Below, one piece after another: positions 7,632-16,614 of a stretch of 38,993 nt of DNA (its first letter is position 1; the number at the start of each line of letters is the position of its first letter). Where the stretch lies: contig JAFZWI010000043.1 in the NCBI GenBank assembly GCA_017617355.1, positions 1 through 38,993 on the forward strand, read 5' to 3'. The DNA comes from Salinivirgaceae bacterium. Lineage in GTDB: Bacteria; Bacteroidota; Bacteroidia; Bacteroidales; SZUA-534. The notes under the pieces are model-generated. The model was not told the DNA's origin and made no database searches. It saw nothing but the letters and a program-made list of their open reading frames with translations. Both the position numbers and the translations under genes were made by a program.

Positions 7632-8351
7632 ATGAGAAAAATCGCATTGATATTATTGCTAATGGTTGCCATGCCGGCAATGGCCCAACTGTCGGTGGGT
7701 GTGAGGGCTGGTTATGGCGCTTTCGGTGTCGATTTTGAGCCGCCGTCGCTCAACGGCAATCAAGTTAATCTGTACGAACCGAATTTCGGTATTGTGGGCA
7801 TCTTCAACAACGAGAACAACTTCGGTGTTCAACTTGAGGTTAATTACGCAGTAAAAGGCTGGCGTGAGGTTGACGAGGATATTCCGGAGTCGGAGTACAA
7901 ACATGAGATAACCTACCTTGAGGTGCCGTTCATGACTCATTTTGAGCTTGGCAAGCGCAACCTGCGCGTTTTCGGATTGTTCGGTCCGTATATCGCCTTT
8001 AAGCAAGACGACAAGGCAACTTCGAAAAACTATGACGCTGTAATGAAAAACCCACAGTTCAATCCATACATTCAAACAGTCCGCGACATCGACTTCGGAA
8101 ACAAGGTTGGTGGCGGCATACGTTACAATATCGGCCACGTGTCAGTTTTTGCCGATGTCCGTTACGATTTGCAGATTGCAGGTGGACAGAATATCTTCAA
8201 AAAACACCCCGACAAGATACAGACTTCGCGCTTAAAAGAATTAAGCGGCTCGGTCGGTCTGGTGTTCAACATCCGCAATCAGAAAGTTGTGGAGGAGAAA
8301 GAGTATTATGTGCCCAAAGAGGGCATGGATACCGGGATTGAGGATTTTTAA
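7632..8351 (+). CDS. PorT-like outer-membrane beta-barrel protein
   Basis: The product is 239 residues with a signal peptide (cleaved near AMAQ, residue 18) and alternating amphipathic strands. These run from LSVGVRAGYG through ITYLEVPFMTHFELG, VFGLFGPYIAFK and GGGIRYNIGHVSVFADVRYDL to LSGSVGLVFNI. The pattern ITYLEVPF...GPY...GGG...RY...GLVF is that of the Bacteroidota PorT/outer-membrane beta-barrel domain (OMP_b-brl_2). A polar tail of about 25 residues follows the last strand, so the barrel does not end at the C-terminal residue. The role is unknown; it need not be part of T9SS. Its stop codon overlaps the trpS stop on the opposite strand, with no terminator between them. Confidence 0.8.
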   Translation: MRKIALILLLMVAMPAMAQLSVGVRAGYGAFGVDFEPPSLNGNQVNLYEPNFGIVGIFNNENNFGVQLEVNYAVKGWREVDEDIPESEYKHEITYLEVPFMTHFELGKRNLRVFGLFGPYIAFKQDDKATSKNYDAVMKNPQFNPYIQTVRDIDFGNKVGGGIRYNIGHVSVFADVRYDLQIAGGQNIFKKHPDKIQTSRLKELSGSVGLVFNIRNQKVVEEKEYYVPKEGMDTGIEDF

Positions 8352-9337
8352 TAAGTCCTGAAACCGATAATCTGACGCACTTCCTTCAATGTTTTTGCAG
8401 CGCTCTCACGGGCTTTTTCGGCTCCGCGGCGGGCAATGCTGTCGAGCAGCTCGGTATTGTTTGAATATTCCAAAATCCGCTCACGAATTGGCGACAGCGT
8501 CTTAACAATATCCTCGGCAAGCTGCTTTTTCATGTCACCATAGCGCAAAGTGCAATCGTTCCATTTCTCGTCGAAATATTTATATGTGTCAGCCGCACTG
8601 GCAATCTCCATTAAGGTGAACAGGTTCTGAATCACTTCGGGTTTGGGGCTGTTTGGCGACTGCGGACCTGCATCGGTAACGGCGCGCATCACTTTCTTGG
8701 TTATTGTCTTGGCGTCCTCAAACAGGTAGATACAGTTACCTTCACTTTTGCCCATTTTACCGCTGCCGTCGAGGCCAGGAATTTTGATAGCCTGCTGGCT
8801 GTAATGGAAATTCTGCGGCTCAGGGAAAAACTCCACACCATATATATTATTGAATCGGCGGGCGCATTTGCGCGCCATTTCCATATTCTGCTCCTGGTCT
8901 TTGCCCACCGGCACTTTCACGGCTTTGTGCTGAAGAATGTCGGCGGCCATAAGCGTTGGATAGGTGAACAACCCGGCATTCACGTTATCGGGCTGCTTGC
9001 GCGCTTTCTCTTTGAAAGTGGTGACGCGGCCCAACTCGCCAATGTAGGTGTTCATATTTAAATATAGGTATAGCTCGATAGTTTCAGGCACATCGCTCTG
9101 TATATAAATAGTGGCTTTTTCGGGGTCGATGCCGCAAGCCAGATATTCGGCTAGAATTGTGCGCACGCTGCTCTGTATGTTCTCCGGTTTGGGATGAGTT
9201 GTGAGCGAGTGCCAGTCGGCAATAAAAAACAGGCAGTTATATTCTTCCTGCATTTTCACAAAACTTGTCACTGCTCCATAATAATTTCCCAGATGCAGAT
9301 TTCCTGTCGGGCGAATCCCGCTAACTACTGTTTCCAT
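8348..9337 (-). CDS. trpS: Tryptophanyl-tRNA synthetase
   Basis: The 329-residue class Ic synthetase charges tRNA-Trp with tryptophan. The HIGH-type motif is TGNLHLGNY (11-19) and the KMSKS-type loop is KMGKS (194-198), the usual variant in bacterial TrpRS. The frame stays open 53 codons further upstream, but the start at 9337 (METVVSGIRPTG) is chosen because homologs begin here and an exact Bacteroidota promoter (9364-9394) lies inside the longer frame, with a leader of only about 20 nt. The last 4 nt overlap the stop codon of the convergent barrel gene. Confidence 0.97.
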   Translation of the reverse strand: METVVSGIRPTGNLHLGNYYGAVTSFVKMQEEYNCLFFIADWHSLTTHPKPENIQSSVRTILAEYLACGIDPEKATIYIQSDVPETIELYLYLNMNTYIGELGRVTTFKEKARKQPDNVNAGLFTYPTLMAADILQHKAVKVPVGKDQEQNMEMARKCARRFNNIYGVEFFPEPQNFHYSQQAIKIPGLDGSGKMGKSEGNCIYLFEDAKTITKKVMRAVTDAGPQSPNSPKPEVIQNLFTLMEIASAADTYKYFDEKWNDCTLRYGDMKKQLAEDIVKTLSPIRERILEYSNNTELLDSIARRGAEKARESAAKTLKEVRQIIGFRTY

Positions 9338-9363
9338 ATCGGTGTGTCTGTAAATATTTGGCG

Positions 9364-9394
9364 CAAACTTAATCAGATTAGGTTTTTGTGCAAA
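9364..9394 (-). promoter_or_regulatory. trpS promoter (TTTG-N19-TAAGTTTG)
   Basis: On the minus strand a -33 TTTG (9394-9391) and a -7 TAAGTTTG (9371-9364) are separated by exactly 19 bp, an exact match to the Bacteroides sigma-ABfr promoter. Transcription should start near 9357. Confidence 0.85.
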
Positions 9395-9600
9395 ACCGAT
9401 TTTTGACATTCCGAAAGCGGGAAAAAGCACTGCCGATGCGCATATAAACTGATATTTTGGCTCTGCGCCTTGCATTTTAGGGGCCGAAACCGACATGATA
9501 CAGCCAAAACAAGGCCGAAATATAAACCGGCCGGCAGATAGCCATTCTCTTGTATCTATCTTTAAATCAGCGCAAAACGATGTTTTTATGTGTTATTAAA

Positions 9601-9631
9601 CTCGTTATTCAAGAAAAAACGAGATTTTTTT
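9601..9631 (+). terminator. Terminator-like hairpin in the HU leader region
   Basis: CTCGTT (9601-9606) and AACGAG (9618-9623) pair around an 11-nt loop, then A and seven T follow. No plus-strand gene ends upstream; the neighbours point away from it on the left and start after it on the right. It may end a short unannotated transcript, act as an attenuator, or be chance in AT-rich DNA. Confidence 0.4.
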
Positions 9632-9661
9632 CTAAAAAAATATCATTTTATGGCTTAAACA

Positions 9662-9692
9662 TTAGCATAACAGTACATTTTAATTATATTTA
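9662..9692 (+). promoter_or_regulatory. Possible HU promoter
   Basis: TTAG (9662-9665), 19 bp, TATATTTA (9685-9692) is a near match, with one mismatch in each box, to TTTG-N19-TAnnTTTG. It gives a leader of about 45 nt. Confidence 0.4.
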
Positions 9693-9742
9693 CAACGCTT
9701 TAAGCAAATCAATTTGTTAAAAAACCTTTAAAACACTCGGTG

Positions 9743-10015
9743 ATGAACAAACAAGAATTAGTTTCTGCTATGGCAGGAAAATCAGGCTTGACAAAAGCCG
9801 ACTCAGAAAAAGCTTTAAACGCTTTCACAGCTGCAGTTGCTGACGCTCTTGGTAAAGGCGAAAACGTTCAACTGGTTGGTTTCGGAACATTCTCAGTTAG
9901 CGCTCGTGCTGCAAGAACTGGTAAGAACCCTCGTACTGGTGCAAAAATCACCATTGCAGCAAAGAAAGTTGCCAAATTCAAAGCTGGTAAAGCTTTGGCT
10001 GACAAAGTTTGCTAA
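9743..10015 (+). CDS. HU-family DNA-binding protein
   Basis: The 90-residue protein has the HU/IHF fold pattern: the N-terminal helices [18 protein letters not shown], the [15 protein letters not shown] turn, the DNA-intercalating arm with GKNPRTG, and a Lys-rich C-terminus. It bends and compacts DNA as a homodimer. The ATG at 9743 is preferred to an adjacent in-frame GTG at 9740. Two hairpins with T-runs follow the stop codon. It is not assignable to a particular HU or IHF paralog. Confidence 0.96.
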   Translation: MNKQELVSAMAGKSGLTKADSEKALNAFTAAVADALGKGENVQLVGFGTFSVSARAARTGKNPRTGAKITIAAKKVAKFKAGKALADKVC

Positions 10016-10046
10016 AAAAGAGGCCCTCAGCAGAGGGCTTTTTTTA
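10015..10046 (+). terminator. Bidirectional terminator between HU and dus
   Basis: GCCCTC (10023-10028) and GAGGGC (10033-10038) form a stem with an AGCA loop. On the plus strand seven T follow, and on the minus strand CTCTTTTTTA follows, so it can serve both convergent genes. Confidence 0.85.
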
Positions 10047-10053
10047 TTTTATG

Positions 10054-10085
10054 CGGGTTTCAACGGTTATTGGAACCCGTTTTTT
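10054..10085 (+). terminator. Second tandem terminator after HU
   Basis: CGGGTT (10054-10059) and AACCCG (10074-10079) pair, followed by six T that run into the dus stop codon. It backs up the terminator just before it on the plus strand. Confidence 0.65.
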
Positions 10086-11031
10086 ATGCCAAATCCGATA
10101 ATGGGTAATTGTTTGTAATCATTTCCGTAACGCTGAAATACTCATCAACTGAGTGGCATTTCTTTACCATTTTCAGCACTTTATGCTGGTCATTGAACAT
10201 CTGCGACCAGTATTCCCAATAGGTTGTCATCTTTTGCAGAAAATGACCGGCGCCCTGGAGGCGGTTAAGCTGACGTCCGGCTATTTCGACGGTAAAGTCA
10301 GAAAAACGACTGCGCTTTTGGCTTATATTCAGTGTTTCGCCTTTTATTTCGTTGGCTAGAAACGGGTTGCGGAGCAGTCCGCGTCCAATCATCAGGTTAT
10401 TTATAGTCGGATTTTTATCAAGCAACAAACGGGCTTGCTCGGCTGTGAGTATGTCGCCATTGTAAGCCACCGGGTGCGCCGATTTTGCGACAATCTCGGG
10501 CATAATTCTTTTGTCGGCCTCGCCATTGTACATCTGTTTGCCAATCCTCGGATGAATAATTACCTCTTTAATATTATGTCGGTTCAGTACATCAAGGACT
10601 GGCCAAATCTCATCGGGTGATAGATAGCCCAATCGCATTTTCACTGATAGTGCAATGTCACTTTGTGCCTCAAAATCATTCAGCAGGCTATCAATTTTTT
10701 CGGGATAAGGCAGAAGTCCGGCACCCAGCTGTCGCTTAGCCACCATTGGAAAAGGACAGCCAAGATTCCAGTTTAGCTCGGTGTAACCTAACTTGCCGAC
10801 GGCGTGCGCCACTAACAGCATATCGTCGGCTTTGTTGGCCAGCACTTGCGGCACTACAGTCATTCCATTGTTTATTTCTGGAGCTATGTCGGCAAGGCTT
10901 TTGACTTTGATTTCACCGCCCTCAACTTTGATATATGGTGCATAAAACACGTCAACCCCGCCAATATGGCAAAGGGTTGAACGGTATATCTGGTCGGAAA
11001 ACCCCTGCATCGGTGCCAAAGAAAGTGTCAT
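10084..11031 (-). CDS. tRNA-dihydrouridine synthase family protein
   Basis: The 315-residue flavoenzyme belongs to the Dus family, which reduces uridines in tRNA D-loops using FMN and NADPH. It opens with the typical LAPMQGFSDQIYR (about 5-17), carries the active-site motif NLGCPFPMVAKRQLGAGLL with the catalytic Cys at 92, then SVKMRLGY and IHPR, and GRGLLRNPF near the FMN phosphate site, and ends in the small helical domain. Which of the Dus subfamilies it belongs to cannot be told by eye. The stop lies directly beyond the HU terminators. Confidence 0.93.
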   Translation of the reverse strand: MTLSLAPMQGFSDQIYRSTLCHIGGVDVFYAPYIKVEGGEIKVKSLADIAPEINNGMTVVPQVLANKADDMLLVAHAVGKLGYTELNWNLGCPFPMVAKRQLGAGLLPYPEKIDSLLNDFEAQSDIALSVKMRLGYLSPDEIWPVLDVLNRHNIKEVIIHPRIGKQMYNGEADKRIMPEIVAKSAHPVAYNGDILTAEQARLLLDKNPTINNLMIGRGLLRNPFLANEIKGETLNISQKRSRFSDFTVEIAGRQLNRLQGAGHFLQKMTTYWEYWSQMFNDQHKVLKMVKKCHSVDEYFSVTEMITNNYPLSDLA

Positions 11032-11055
11032 TTTAGAAATGCTTTTGCAGTAAAA

Positions 11056-11077
11056 TTATCAATTGATTAATTATCAA
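11056..11077. repeat. Overlapping AT-rich palindromes between acyltransferase and dus
   Basis: ATCAATTGAT (11058-11067) is a perfect palindrome and overlaps TTGAT-TAATT-ATCAA (11063-11077). The cluster lies 25 nt past the acyltransferase stop and 25 nt before the dus start, on the minus strand. It may be a weak terminator or an operator. Confidence 0.35.
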
Positions 11078-11102
11078 TGGCTTTGCCCACTTAAAATCGA
11101 AG

Positions 11103-12227
11103 TCACCTTCCTCCTGTTAGAATCTTACTAAAAGCCGGGAAAAACCGTTTTAATGCCAAGTAAATAGCCATACAAATCATTATGGTGATAGCAGGGACCA
11201 TGAAATAAAACAGTAACATGGCATATACATTGTTGTAAATATCAAATATAGACAGCAAAGCTTTTCCGATACTTACAAGTATCAGATTGTGAAACGCATA
11301 AACGAAGAAAGAACATTGAGTGAGCATCTTATTGACTTTAACTCTCTCATTTACCAACAAGTGTGCGGCAATAAAAACAAAAGTTAATGTTCCGATTATT
11401 ATTGTGATATTGTGAAAGTACGCGTTAAAAATGTGGTTCCGGGTTAATGCGTCAATAATGACAAATGGTAAGAAAAGAAGCGGAACCCACTTTGGTTTTT
11501 GCATTTCCTCAATAAAGTTTTTATTCTCAATGCTATAGTAAGCTCCCCAAGAAAAGAAAAATGCCGCTCTGCAAAATAATGAAGAAAAATAACCTCCTTC
11601 AGGAACAAACAAAGGGCCAAGAATACTCCATGTAACTCCCAACATCAACACAAACCAGCCTCCTATTTTTTTGATTATTTGGAAAATGAAAGGTGCCAAA
11701 AGAACCATTGCAAATAGTTCGCGTATGTACCACATCGGCACATTCAGCGGATATGGAAGGTTGGTGTCAGATGTATTGCGGATAAAGATGCAATTACCTC
11801 TATCGAAGAATATGTTAAGAATACGGACTGGCGAGCATTGTATTTCGATTTTTGCGGCATCAGGAAAAACATGCTCCAATCCTGGAATTTTGTATACCAA
11901 TAAAAACAATACTGCAATGATATTCCAAATAATATATGGTATAAGGAGGGTTTTTGTTCGTTTCAGCAATTTTTGTTTGTATATGCCAATACTAAAATCA
12001 GTGTGATAGAAGAACAAAAAACCGGAGAAAAAGAAAAAAAGAGGAACTGCCGCACGTGGTAGCACATTGCTAAAAAAAGTGATAATAAAGTAAAACCAAT
12101 TTGGGTAAACGGCTTCTTGTGGAAGCAAATGGCATTTTACCAAATCAAAATGAATGAATACTACTCCAATGATAAGTGGAAATCGCAGAAAACTGATAGT
12201 TTCTGAAATCAGTTCATCTTTTGACAT
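11103..12227 (-). CDS. Acyltransferase-3 family integral membrane protein
   Basis: The 374-residue protein has about ten hydrophobic segments and the start RFPLIIGVVFIHFDL (about 15-29), the region with the conserved His of acyltransferase family 3 (PF01757). FFFFSGFLFFY and the MWYIRELFAMVLLAPFI segment (about 165-182) also fit the family. Members transfer acetyl or other acyl groups to sugars of surface polysaccharides or peptidoglycan. No glycan genes are nearby, so the acceptor is unknown. The gene is visibly more AT-rich than the flanking dus and ABC genes, which may reflect acquisition. It has no clear promoter. Confidence 0.85.
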   Translation of the reverse strand: MSKDELISETISFLRFPLIIGVVFIHFDLVKCHLLPQEAVYPNWFYFIITFFSNVLPRAAVPLFFFFSGFLFFYHTDFSIGIYKQKLLKRTKTLLIPYIIWNIIAVLFLLVYKIPGLEHVFPDAAKIEIQCSPVRILNIFFDRGNCIFIRNTSDTNLPYPLNVPMWYIRELFAMVLLAPFIFQIIKKIGGWFVLMLGVTWSILGPLFVPEGGYFSSLFCRAAFFFSWGAYYSIENKNFIEEMQKPKWVPLLFLPFVIIDALTRNHIFNAYFHNITIIIGTLTFVFIAAHLLVNERVKVNKMLTQCSFFVYAFHNLILVSIGKALLSIFDIYNNVYAMLLFYFMVPAITIMICMAIYLALKRFFPAFSKILTGGR

Positions 12228-12373
12228 GATAGATGTTGTTAATGAACCATTCTTCTGTTAAACAGCAACCAATAAAAGATTCTAAAAGACACAAGTCTTA
12301 GCAAACTAAAACACAATGGATTATTATTCAATAAAGATTTTGCTTTACAAATGATATGTCCAAATGAGTCTCA

Positions 12374-15300
12374 TCAATGCCTTTTCGACAGTTTTGTAAT
12401 CATCCAGCGTAAGCCGTCGAACACAAGCAGCAAGTACAAGAACCCGGCAAGAATCCACATTACCACAATGTTGAACCAGAAGGTGTCTATCTGCATGCTG
12501 CCAATCTGTTTGAACGGCGCGTAGAAATGGGCGCGGCCGCAGCGGCTTTCCGGATGTTTGAAAATCGGGTCTGAAACTTGCACAAAATAGTCGCCCATAT
12601 CGTGGATTTTCTCAATCTCGATGCGGTTAGTAACAAAATTGGCAAGAGCGTCGTTGGTGTAGCGCTTTTTCTGCTCAACAAGTTCCTTATTGCCACCAAG
12701 AGCCTCGGCTTTTTCAGCTATGGCGCGGTCAAGAACCGATATGGCCTTGTTTTGCTTCAACTGATAGAATTTGGCTGTTTTGTCAAGATGCTGTTTCAGC
12801 TTGTTCTGCATATTCTCGTCAAACTTGTCAACTGTAATATTATCAACATCAGCGAATTGCAGCTGCGGAGTGCGATTGTTCAACTTTGTGACCTCTGTAT
12901 GGAGCAGACGGATTATTTGTGCGCGTTGTTCCTCGTCGGTATCTGCAAGCTTGGCAAGTTTGTTGTTAAGCGCCGGAACCAGATAAGAACCCACATATCC
13001 GGCTTCGCTCTTAAGCATTTCTATTTCAAAGAAATCGATTTCGTAATCGTTGTCGCGGAACTGCTTCACGGCCATTGCCTCGTAGGCCCAGCGCGACGGC
13101 ATCAGGTCGCCAATCACAGGCACCACCTCGTACGAGCTGATAGCTTTGTTCAGTTTGTCAAACTTAACCATTGTTCCGCTGAAAAGCAGCTGAGGCACAA
13201 TCAGGAACGGAATCAGAATATAAATGGTGACAACCGAATCGAGTGCGGCCGAGATGTTCAAGCCAATCATATTCGACACGCACGATGCGGAGAACAGTAT
13301 CAGCCAGTGTGCCAGCGTCATGCCGTGAATTTCCATTATGGTGTTGCCAATGAGCACGAACGACAGCGTCTGAATTGCCGAAATGACAAACAGAACGGCT
13401 ATCTTGCTGTTCAGGTAGCTCACGTGACTCAGGTTCAGGAACGATTCGCGTTTCAAAAGTTGTCGGTCGCGGATAATCTCCTCGGCGCTCACGGTCAAGC
13501 CGATGAATATCGCAACCACCACGCCCATAAACAGATAGATAGGAAGGTTCTCGTTGCCGCTGAACACAAAGATGTTCGGGTTGCTGCCCTCACCGGCGAT
13601 GTACTTGGTGAAGTAGGCCAGAATGAGCGCCAGCACCGGTGCCTCAAGGAAGTTGATGAGCATGTATTGGCGGTTGGCCAGTTTCGATAGGATGTTACGT
13701 TCGCAGAAGATGCGGAACTGCTTGAACATTCCCGGAATGTTGAAGTTGTTCTTAGGCAAATCCTGTTTCTCGGTATCGAATTTTATCTTCGATTTAGAGT
13801 GTTCCTCATACATTGCAGCCCATTCCTCAGGCGATGTCTTGCGTTTGTGAGTGGTGCGCCCGTACTCGTCGACCACCTTCGACTCCAGAATCTGAAGCAC
13901 CTGTTCAGGGTTAATGTTACCACAATGGTAACACTCGCTCTCAGTAGCATTTACGTGGTTGCTCATGGTCTTGAAGTAAACCACCGAATCAACCGGATTG
14001 CCATAATAAACAAGGTATCCTCCCTTGTCCATAATCAACAGTTTGTCGAACATCTTGAAGATGACCGACGACGGTTGGTGAATATTGACAATCACCAATT
14101 TACCTTTCAGCGTTTGCTCCTTCAGAAGGTCCATAACCATTTCTGAGTCCATTGACGAAAGGCCTGATGTAGGCTCGTCGACAAACATCACAAGCGGCTC
14201 GCGGATAAGCTCCAGTGCTATGTTCAAGCGCTTGCGCTGACCACCACTGATTGTCTTGTTCAGCGGATTGCCTACCACAAGGTCGGCGGTGGCCTTCAGG
14301 TCAAGGTCTTCCAAAACCTTGTTTACGGCCTCGTCAATCTGCGCCTCGGTGTACTCGCTGAAGCAGAGTTTTGCACTATAATAAAGATTCTGATATACAG
14401 TAAGTTCCTCAATCAAAAGGTCATCCTGTGGCACAAATCCGATAACGCCGTTCAGCTTCTCCTTTTCGGTGTAGATGTTGTAGCCGTTGATGAGAATCTC
14501 GCCGCTTTGTGGCTGAAGATTGCCATTGAGCACGTTCAGCAATGTTGATTTTCCAACGCCAGAGCCGCCCATAATACCGATGAGCTCGCCGCCCTGCTCA
14601 CAGAAGTTGAAGTTGTGCAAGCCGTTTTTGCTGCCCTTGAAGCGGAACTCTACGTCCTTGGCCGTGAACACCACCTTCTCAGCGTTCATTGCGTTGATGA
14701 ACTTCGAAACAATGTCGCTGTAGTAGATTGAGCCGATGCGCGGGCTGCGAATAGCCGAGCCTTTGGGCAGCATATAAGTACGGTTGAGCATAATGCTGTG
14801 GCCGTTCAGGTAAAGGTCTGTCTCGCCCACATAGCGGAAAGCGTATGCGTTGATTGACGGCAGGAACAAAATCATAATCCGTCCGTCCAATTCTTTGAAT
14901 TTCAGATGTTTTACCTCTGGATTTGGCGATTCCTCGTTCTTGTCGAGAACAAGCACATTCTCCTTGTGCGGAATTTCTTCAACTTTCGGATTCAGAGTGA
15001 AGGAGTAGCAGTTATGATACTCATCTTCAGGAATATTGAAGATGTCAGACACTGTTTTCACAAAGTCGACTTCCTGTTCGGTTATGTTTGCGTTGAAGCA
15101 GATGAACTCGAGCAACTGCAACAGCACCAGCAATTTTTGGTCCTGCTTCAGTTCGCCGTTAATCTGCTCGCAGATGCGAAGCACCTTCACCGAGTTGAGC
15201 GATGTGCGCTTGCGGCTCTGCTGTGCGTCGTCTTTCTTGACACCGCCACCGCGCTCCTCAACATATTTGTCGAAAAGCAGAAGATATTCGGACACCTGCT

Positions 15301-15427
15301 CCGAACTAAGCATCAGTTTAAGGTACGATTCAACAAGCGAACGCGACTTGTCGTTCACTCCTTCCTGGTTTGCTGTTGCGATGATTGCAAAAAGCTGCAT
15401 CAACGCCTTCAATATTGATTCACTCAT
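12374..15427 (-). CDS. ABCG-like transporter: ATPase fused to ABC-2 permease with N-terminal regulatory region
   Basis: The 1017-residue protein is a half-transporter of the ABCG/White order, ATPase first. The first about 140 residues are helical and resemble a TerB-like domain (FAIIATANQEGVNDKSRSLV...). Residues about 170-245 are beta-rich, with a YLNG...LPKGSAIRSP pattern that recalls an FHA-like fold. The ATPase follows: Walker A GGSGVGKS (287-294), signature ISGGQRKRL (393-401), Walker B LVMFVDEP and the H-loop His450. After it comes the ABC-2 membrane domain with about six segments, split by a long charged soluble loop, with the last segment just before the C-terminus. The substrate is unknown; export of lipid or glycan is usual for the class. 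It is a single-gene unit, 146 nt downstream of pit on the same strand. Confidence 0.88.
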   Translation of the reverse strand: MSESILKALMQLFAIIATANQEGVNDKSRSLVESYLKLMLSSEQVSEYLLLFDKYVEERGGGVKKDDAQQSRKRTSLNSVKVLRICEQINGELKQDQKLLVLLQLLEFICFNANITEQEVDFVKTVSDIFNIPEDEYHNCYSFTLNPKVEEIPHKENVLVLDKNEESPNPEVKHLKFKELDGRIMILFLPSINAYAFRYVGETDLYLNGHSIMLNRTYMLPKGSAIRSPRIGSIYYSDIVSKFINAMNAEKVVFTAKDVEFRFKGSKNGLHNFNFCEQGGELIGIMGGSGVGKSTLLNVLNGNLQPQSGEILINGYNIYTEKEKLNGVIGFVPQDDLLIEELTVYQNLYYSAKLCFSEYTEAQIDEAVNKVLEDLDLKATADLVVGNPLNKTISGGQRKRLNIALELIREPLVMFVDEPTSGLSSMDSEMVMDLLKEQTLKGKLVIVNIHQPSSVIFKMFDKLLIMDKGGYLVYYGNPVDSVVYFKTMSNHVNATESECYHCGNINPEQVLQILESKVVDEYGRTTHKRKTSPEEWAAMYEEHSKSKIKFDTEKQDLPKNNFNIPGMFKQFRIFCERNILSKLANRQYMLINFLEAPVLALILAYFTKYIAGEGSNPNIFVFSGNENLPIYLFMGVVVAIFIGLTVSAEEIIRDRQLLKRESFLNLSHVSYLNSKIAVLFVISAIQTLSFVLIGNTIMEIHGMTLAHWLILFSASCVSNMIGLNISAALDSVVTIYILIPFLIVPQLLFSGTMVKFDKLNKAISSYEVVPVIGDLMPSRWAYEAMAVKQFRDNDYEIDFFEIEMLKSEAGYVGSYLVPALNNKLAKLADTDEEQRAQIIRLLHTEVTKLNNRTPQLQFADVDNITVDKFDENMQNKLKQHLDKTAKFYQLKQNKAISVLDRAIAEKAEALGGNKELVEQKKRYTNDALANFVTNRIEIEKIHDMGDYFVQVSDPIFKHPESRCGRAHFYAPFKQIGSMQIDTFWFNIVVMWILAGFLYLLLVFDGLRWMITKLSKRH

Positions 15428-15573
15428 TTAAATAAAGTTAAGAGAGCCGAATAGTCGCTCTCGGTATTGATTTCAGTTAAAAATTATATGCGTAAAAAAA
15501 CAAAAATTACTTCTCAATACAAAGAATAACGTGCCCATTTTTACTTGTTTACGCTTTTTTTACGTGTGTCCGC

Positions 15574-16614
15574 CTATTTGTAAACGGGCAACTGGAACGT
15601 GTTACTTACAAAAAATAGCAGAATGTATGAGATAATTCCGGCCATTATTGGTGTTGCAATCCAGCCTAACAATATGTTTATCAGCACTTTGTATTTTATG
15701 CTGCGGCCGCCTTTCAGCAATCCGATGCCCACAATGGCGCCAATAACAACCTGAGTGCTCGATATCGGCACTTGCGGAATATGTCCCAGACCTGTCAGGG
15801 CAATGGCGTCGGAAATGATTTTCGACGAGAAGATGAAAAGCACAATGCTATGCGCCAGGACAACAACCATAGCCGTCTCCGCCGACAGTGGCATAAGGTC
15901 GCAGCCAACGGTTTGCATCGTGTTTCTCGAATAGGTGAAGATGCCAGCCGAAACGGCTATTGCGCCAATGAAAAACAACTGTTGCGTTCCGCTCAAGGTT
16001 AGGGAGCCGATGCTCATTGGCTGAATGTCAACCGAATTGACAAATACGCCCATAACATTTACAATGTTGTTGGCGCCCAAACTGTATGCACCAAAAGCGC
16101 CTATCATTATCAGCATTATTTTAAGAACGGTGTGCTTCCATATGAGATGCAGCTTCAGTTTGTCGAAAATCCAACGGACAAGGTAGTATAGCAAGATAGC
16201 AAACAATGCGCCCAAAATCATGCCTGCCACCCACGACGAGGCTATCCGGGCAAACTGTCCAACATCGGTGTGCCTTCCGGCATAGATGTTCCAACCTATG
16301 ATTGCGCCAACAATGGCCTGTGATGTCGATACTATAAGCTTGATGCGAATCATTGTGAATACGGCGAGCGCTGAGGCAAGGGCTACGGTAAAGGCTCCGG
16401 CAATCTCGTCAATGGTTCCCAGTCGGCTTAATGTCTCGGCTCCGCCTTCGCCTTGAAAGGTAGCGCCCAGAATGACAAAGATGCTGGCGACAATGGCTGC
16501 CGTGCCGAATTTGACCATGCGTGAGCCGACGGCCGCACCAAAAATGTTGGCCGTGTCGTTGGCTCCTAGACTCCAACCCAAAAACAATCCGCTCGACAGA
16601 AAGAACAACAGCAT
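15574..16614 (-). CDS. pit: Low-affinity inorganic phosphate transporter (PiT family)
   Basis: The 346-residue multi-spanning permease carries both signature repeats of the PiT family, GANDTAN (17-23) near the N-terminus and GANNIVN (180-186) in the second half, about ten membrane segments and a central charged loop (DKLKLHLIWKH). PiT proteins import phosphate, usually with a cation. The start codon overlaps the stop codon of the upstream DUF47 gene by one base (TGATG), so the two are translationally coupled. Confidence 0.94.
   Translation of the reverse strand: MLLFFLSSGLFLGWSLGANDTANIFGAAVGSRMVKFGTAAIVASIFVILGATFQGEGGAETLSRLGTIDEIAGAFTVALASALAVFTMIRIKLIVSTSQAIVGAIIGWNIYAGRHTDVGQFARIASSWVAGMILGALFAILLYYLVRWIFDKLKLHLIWKHTVLKIMLIMIGAFGAYSLGANNIVNVMGVFVNSVDIQPMSIGSLTLSGTQQLFFIGAIAVSAGIFTYSRNTMQTVGCDLMPLSAETAMVVVLAHSIVLFIFSSKIISDAIALTGLGHIPQVPISSTQVVIGAIVGIGLLKGGRSIKYKVLINILLGWIATPIMAGIISYILLFFVSNTFQLPVYK

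Larger units (their letters stand above)
9338..9742. other. Intergenic region between divergent trpS and HU genes
   Basis: These 405 bases hold the trpS promoter, a terminator-like hairpin (9601-9631) and a probable HU promoter. The minus-strand frame extending trpS to 9496 is judged non-coding, as its translation is not trpS-like and it spans the promoter. I see no other gene. From about 9540 the sequence is very AT-rich. Confidence 0.6.

Noticed and set aside
9338..9496. N-terminal extension of trpS by 53 codons
   Set aside because: An exact promoter lies inside it and the residues do not resemble TrpRS.
12578..13690. A 370-codon plus-strand frame opposite the ABC transporter gene
   Set aside because: It lies wholly antisense to the transporter's membrane domain and shows no protein-like pattern.
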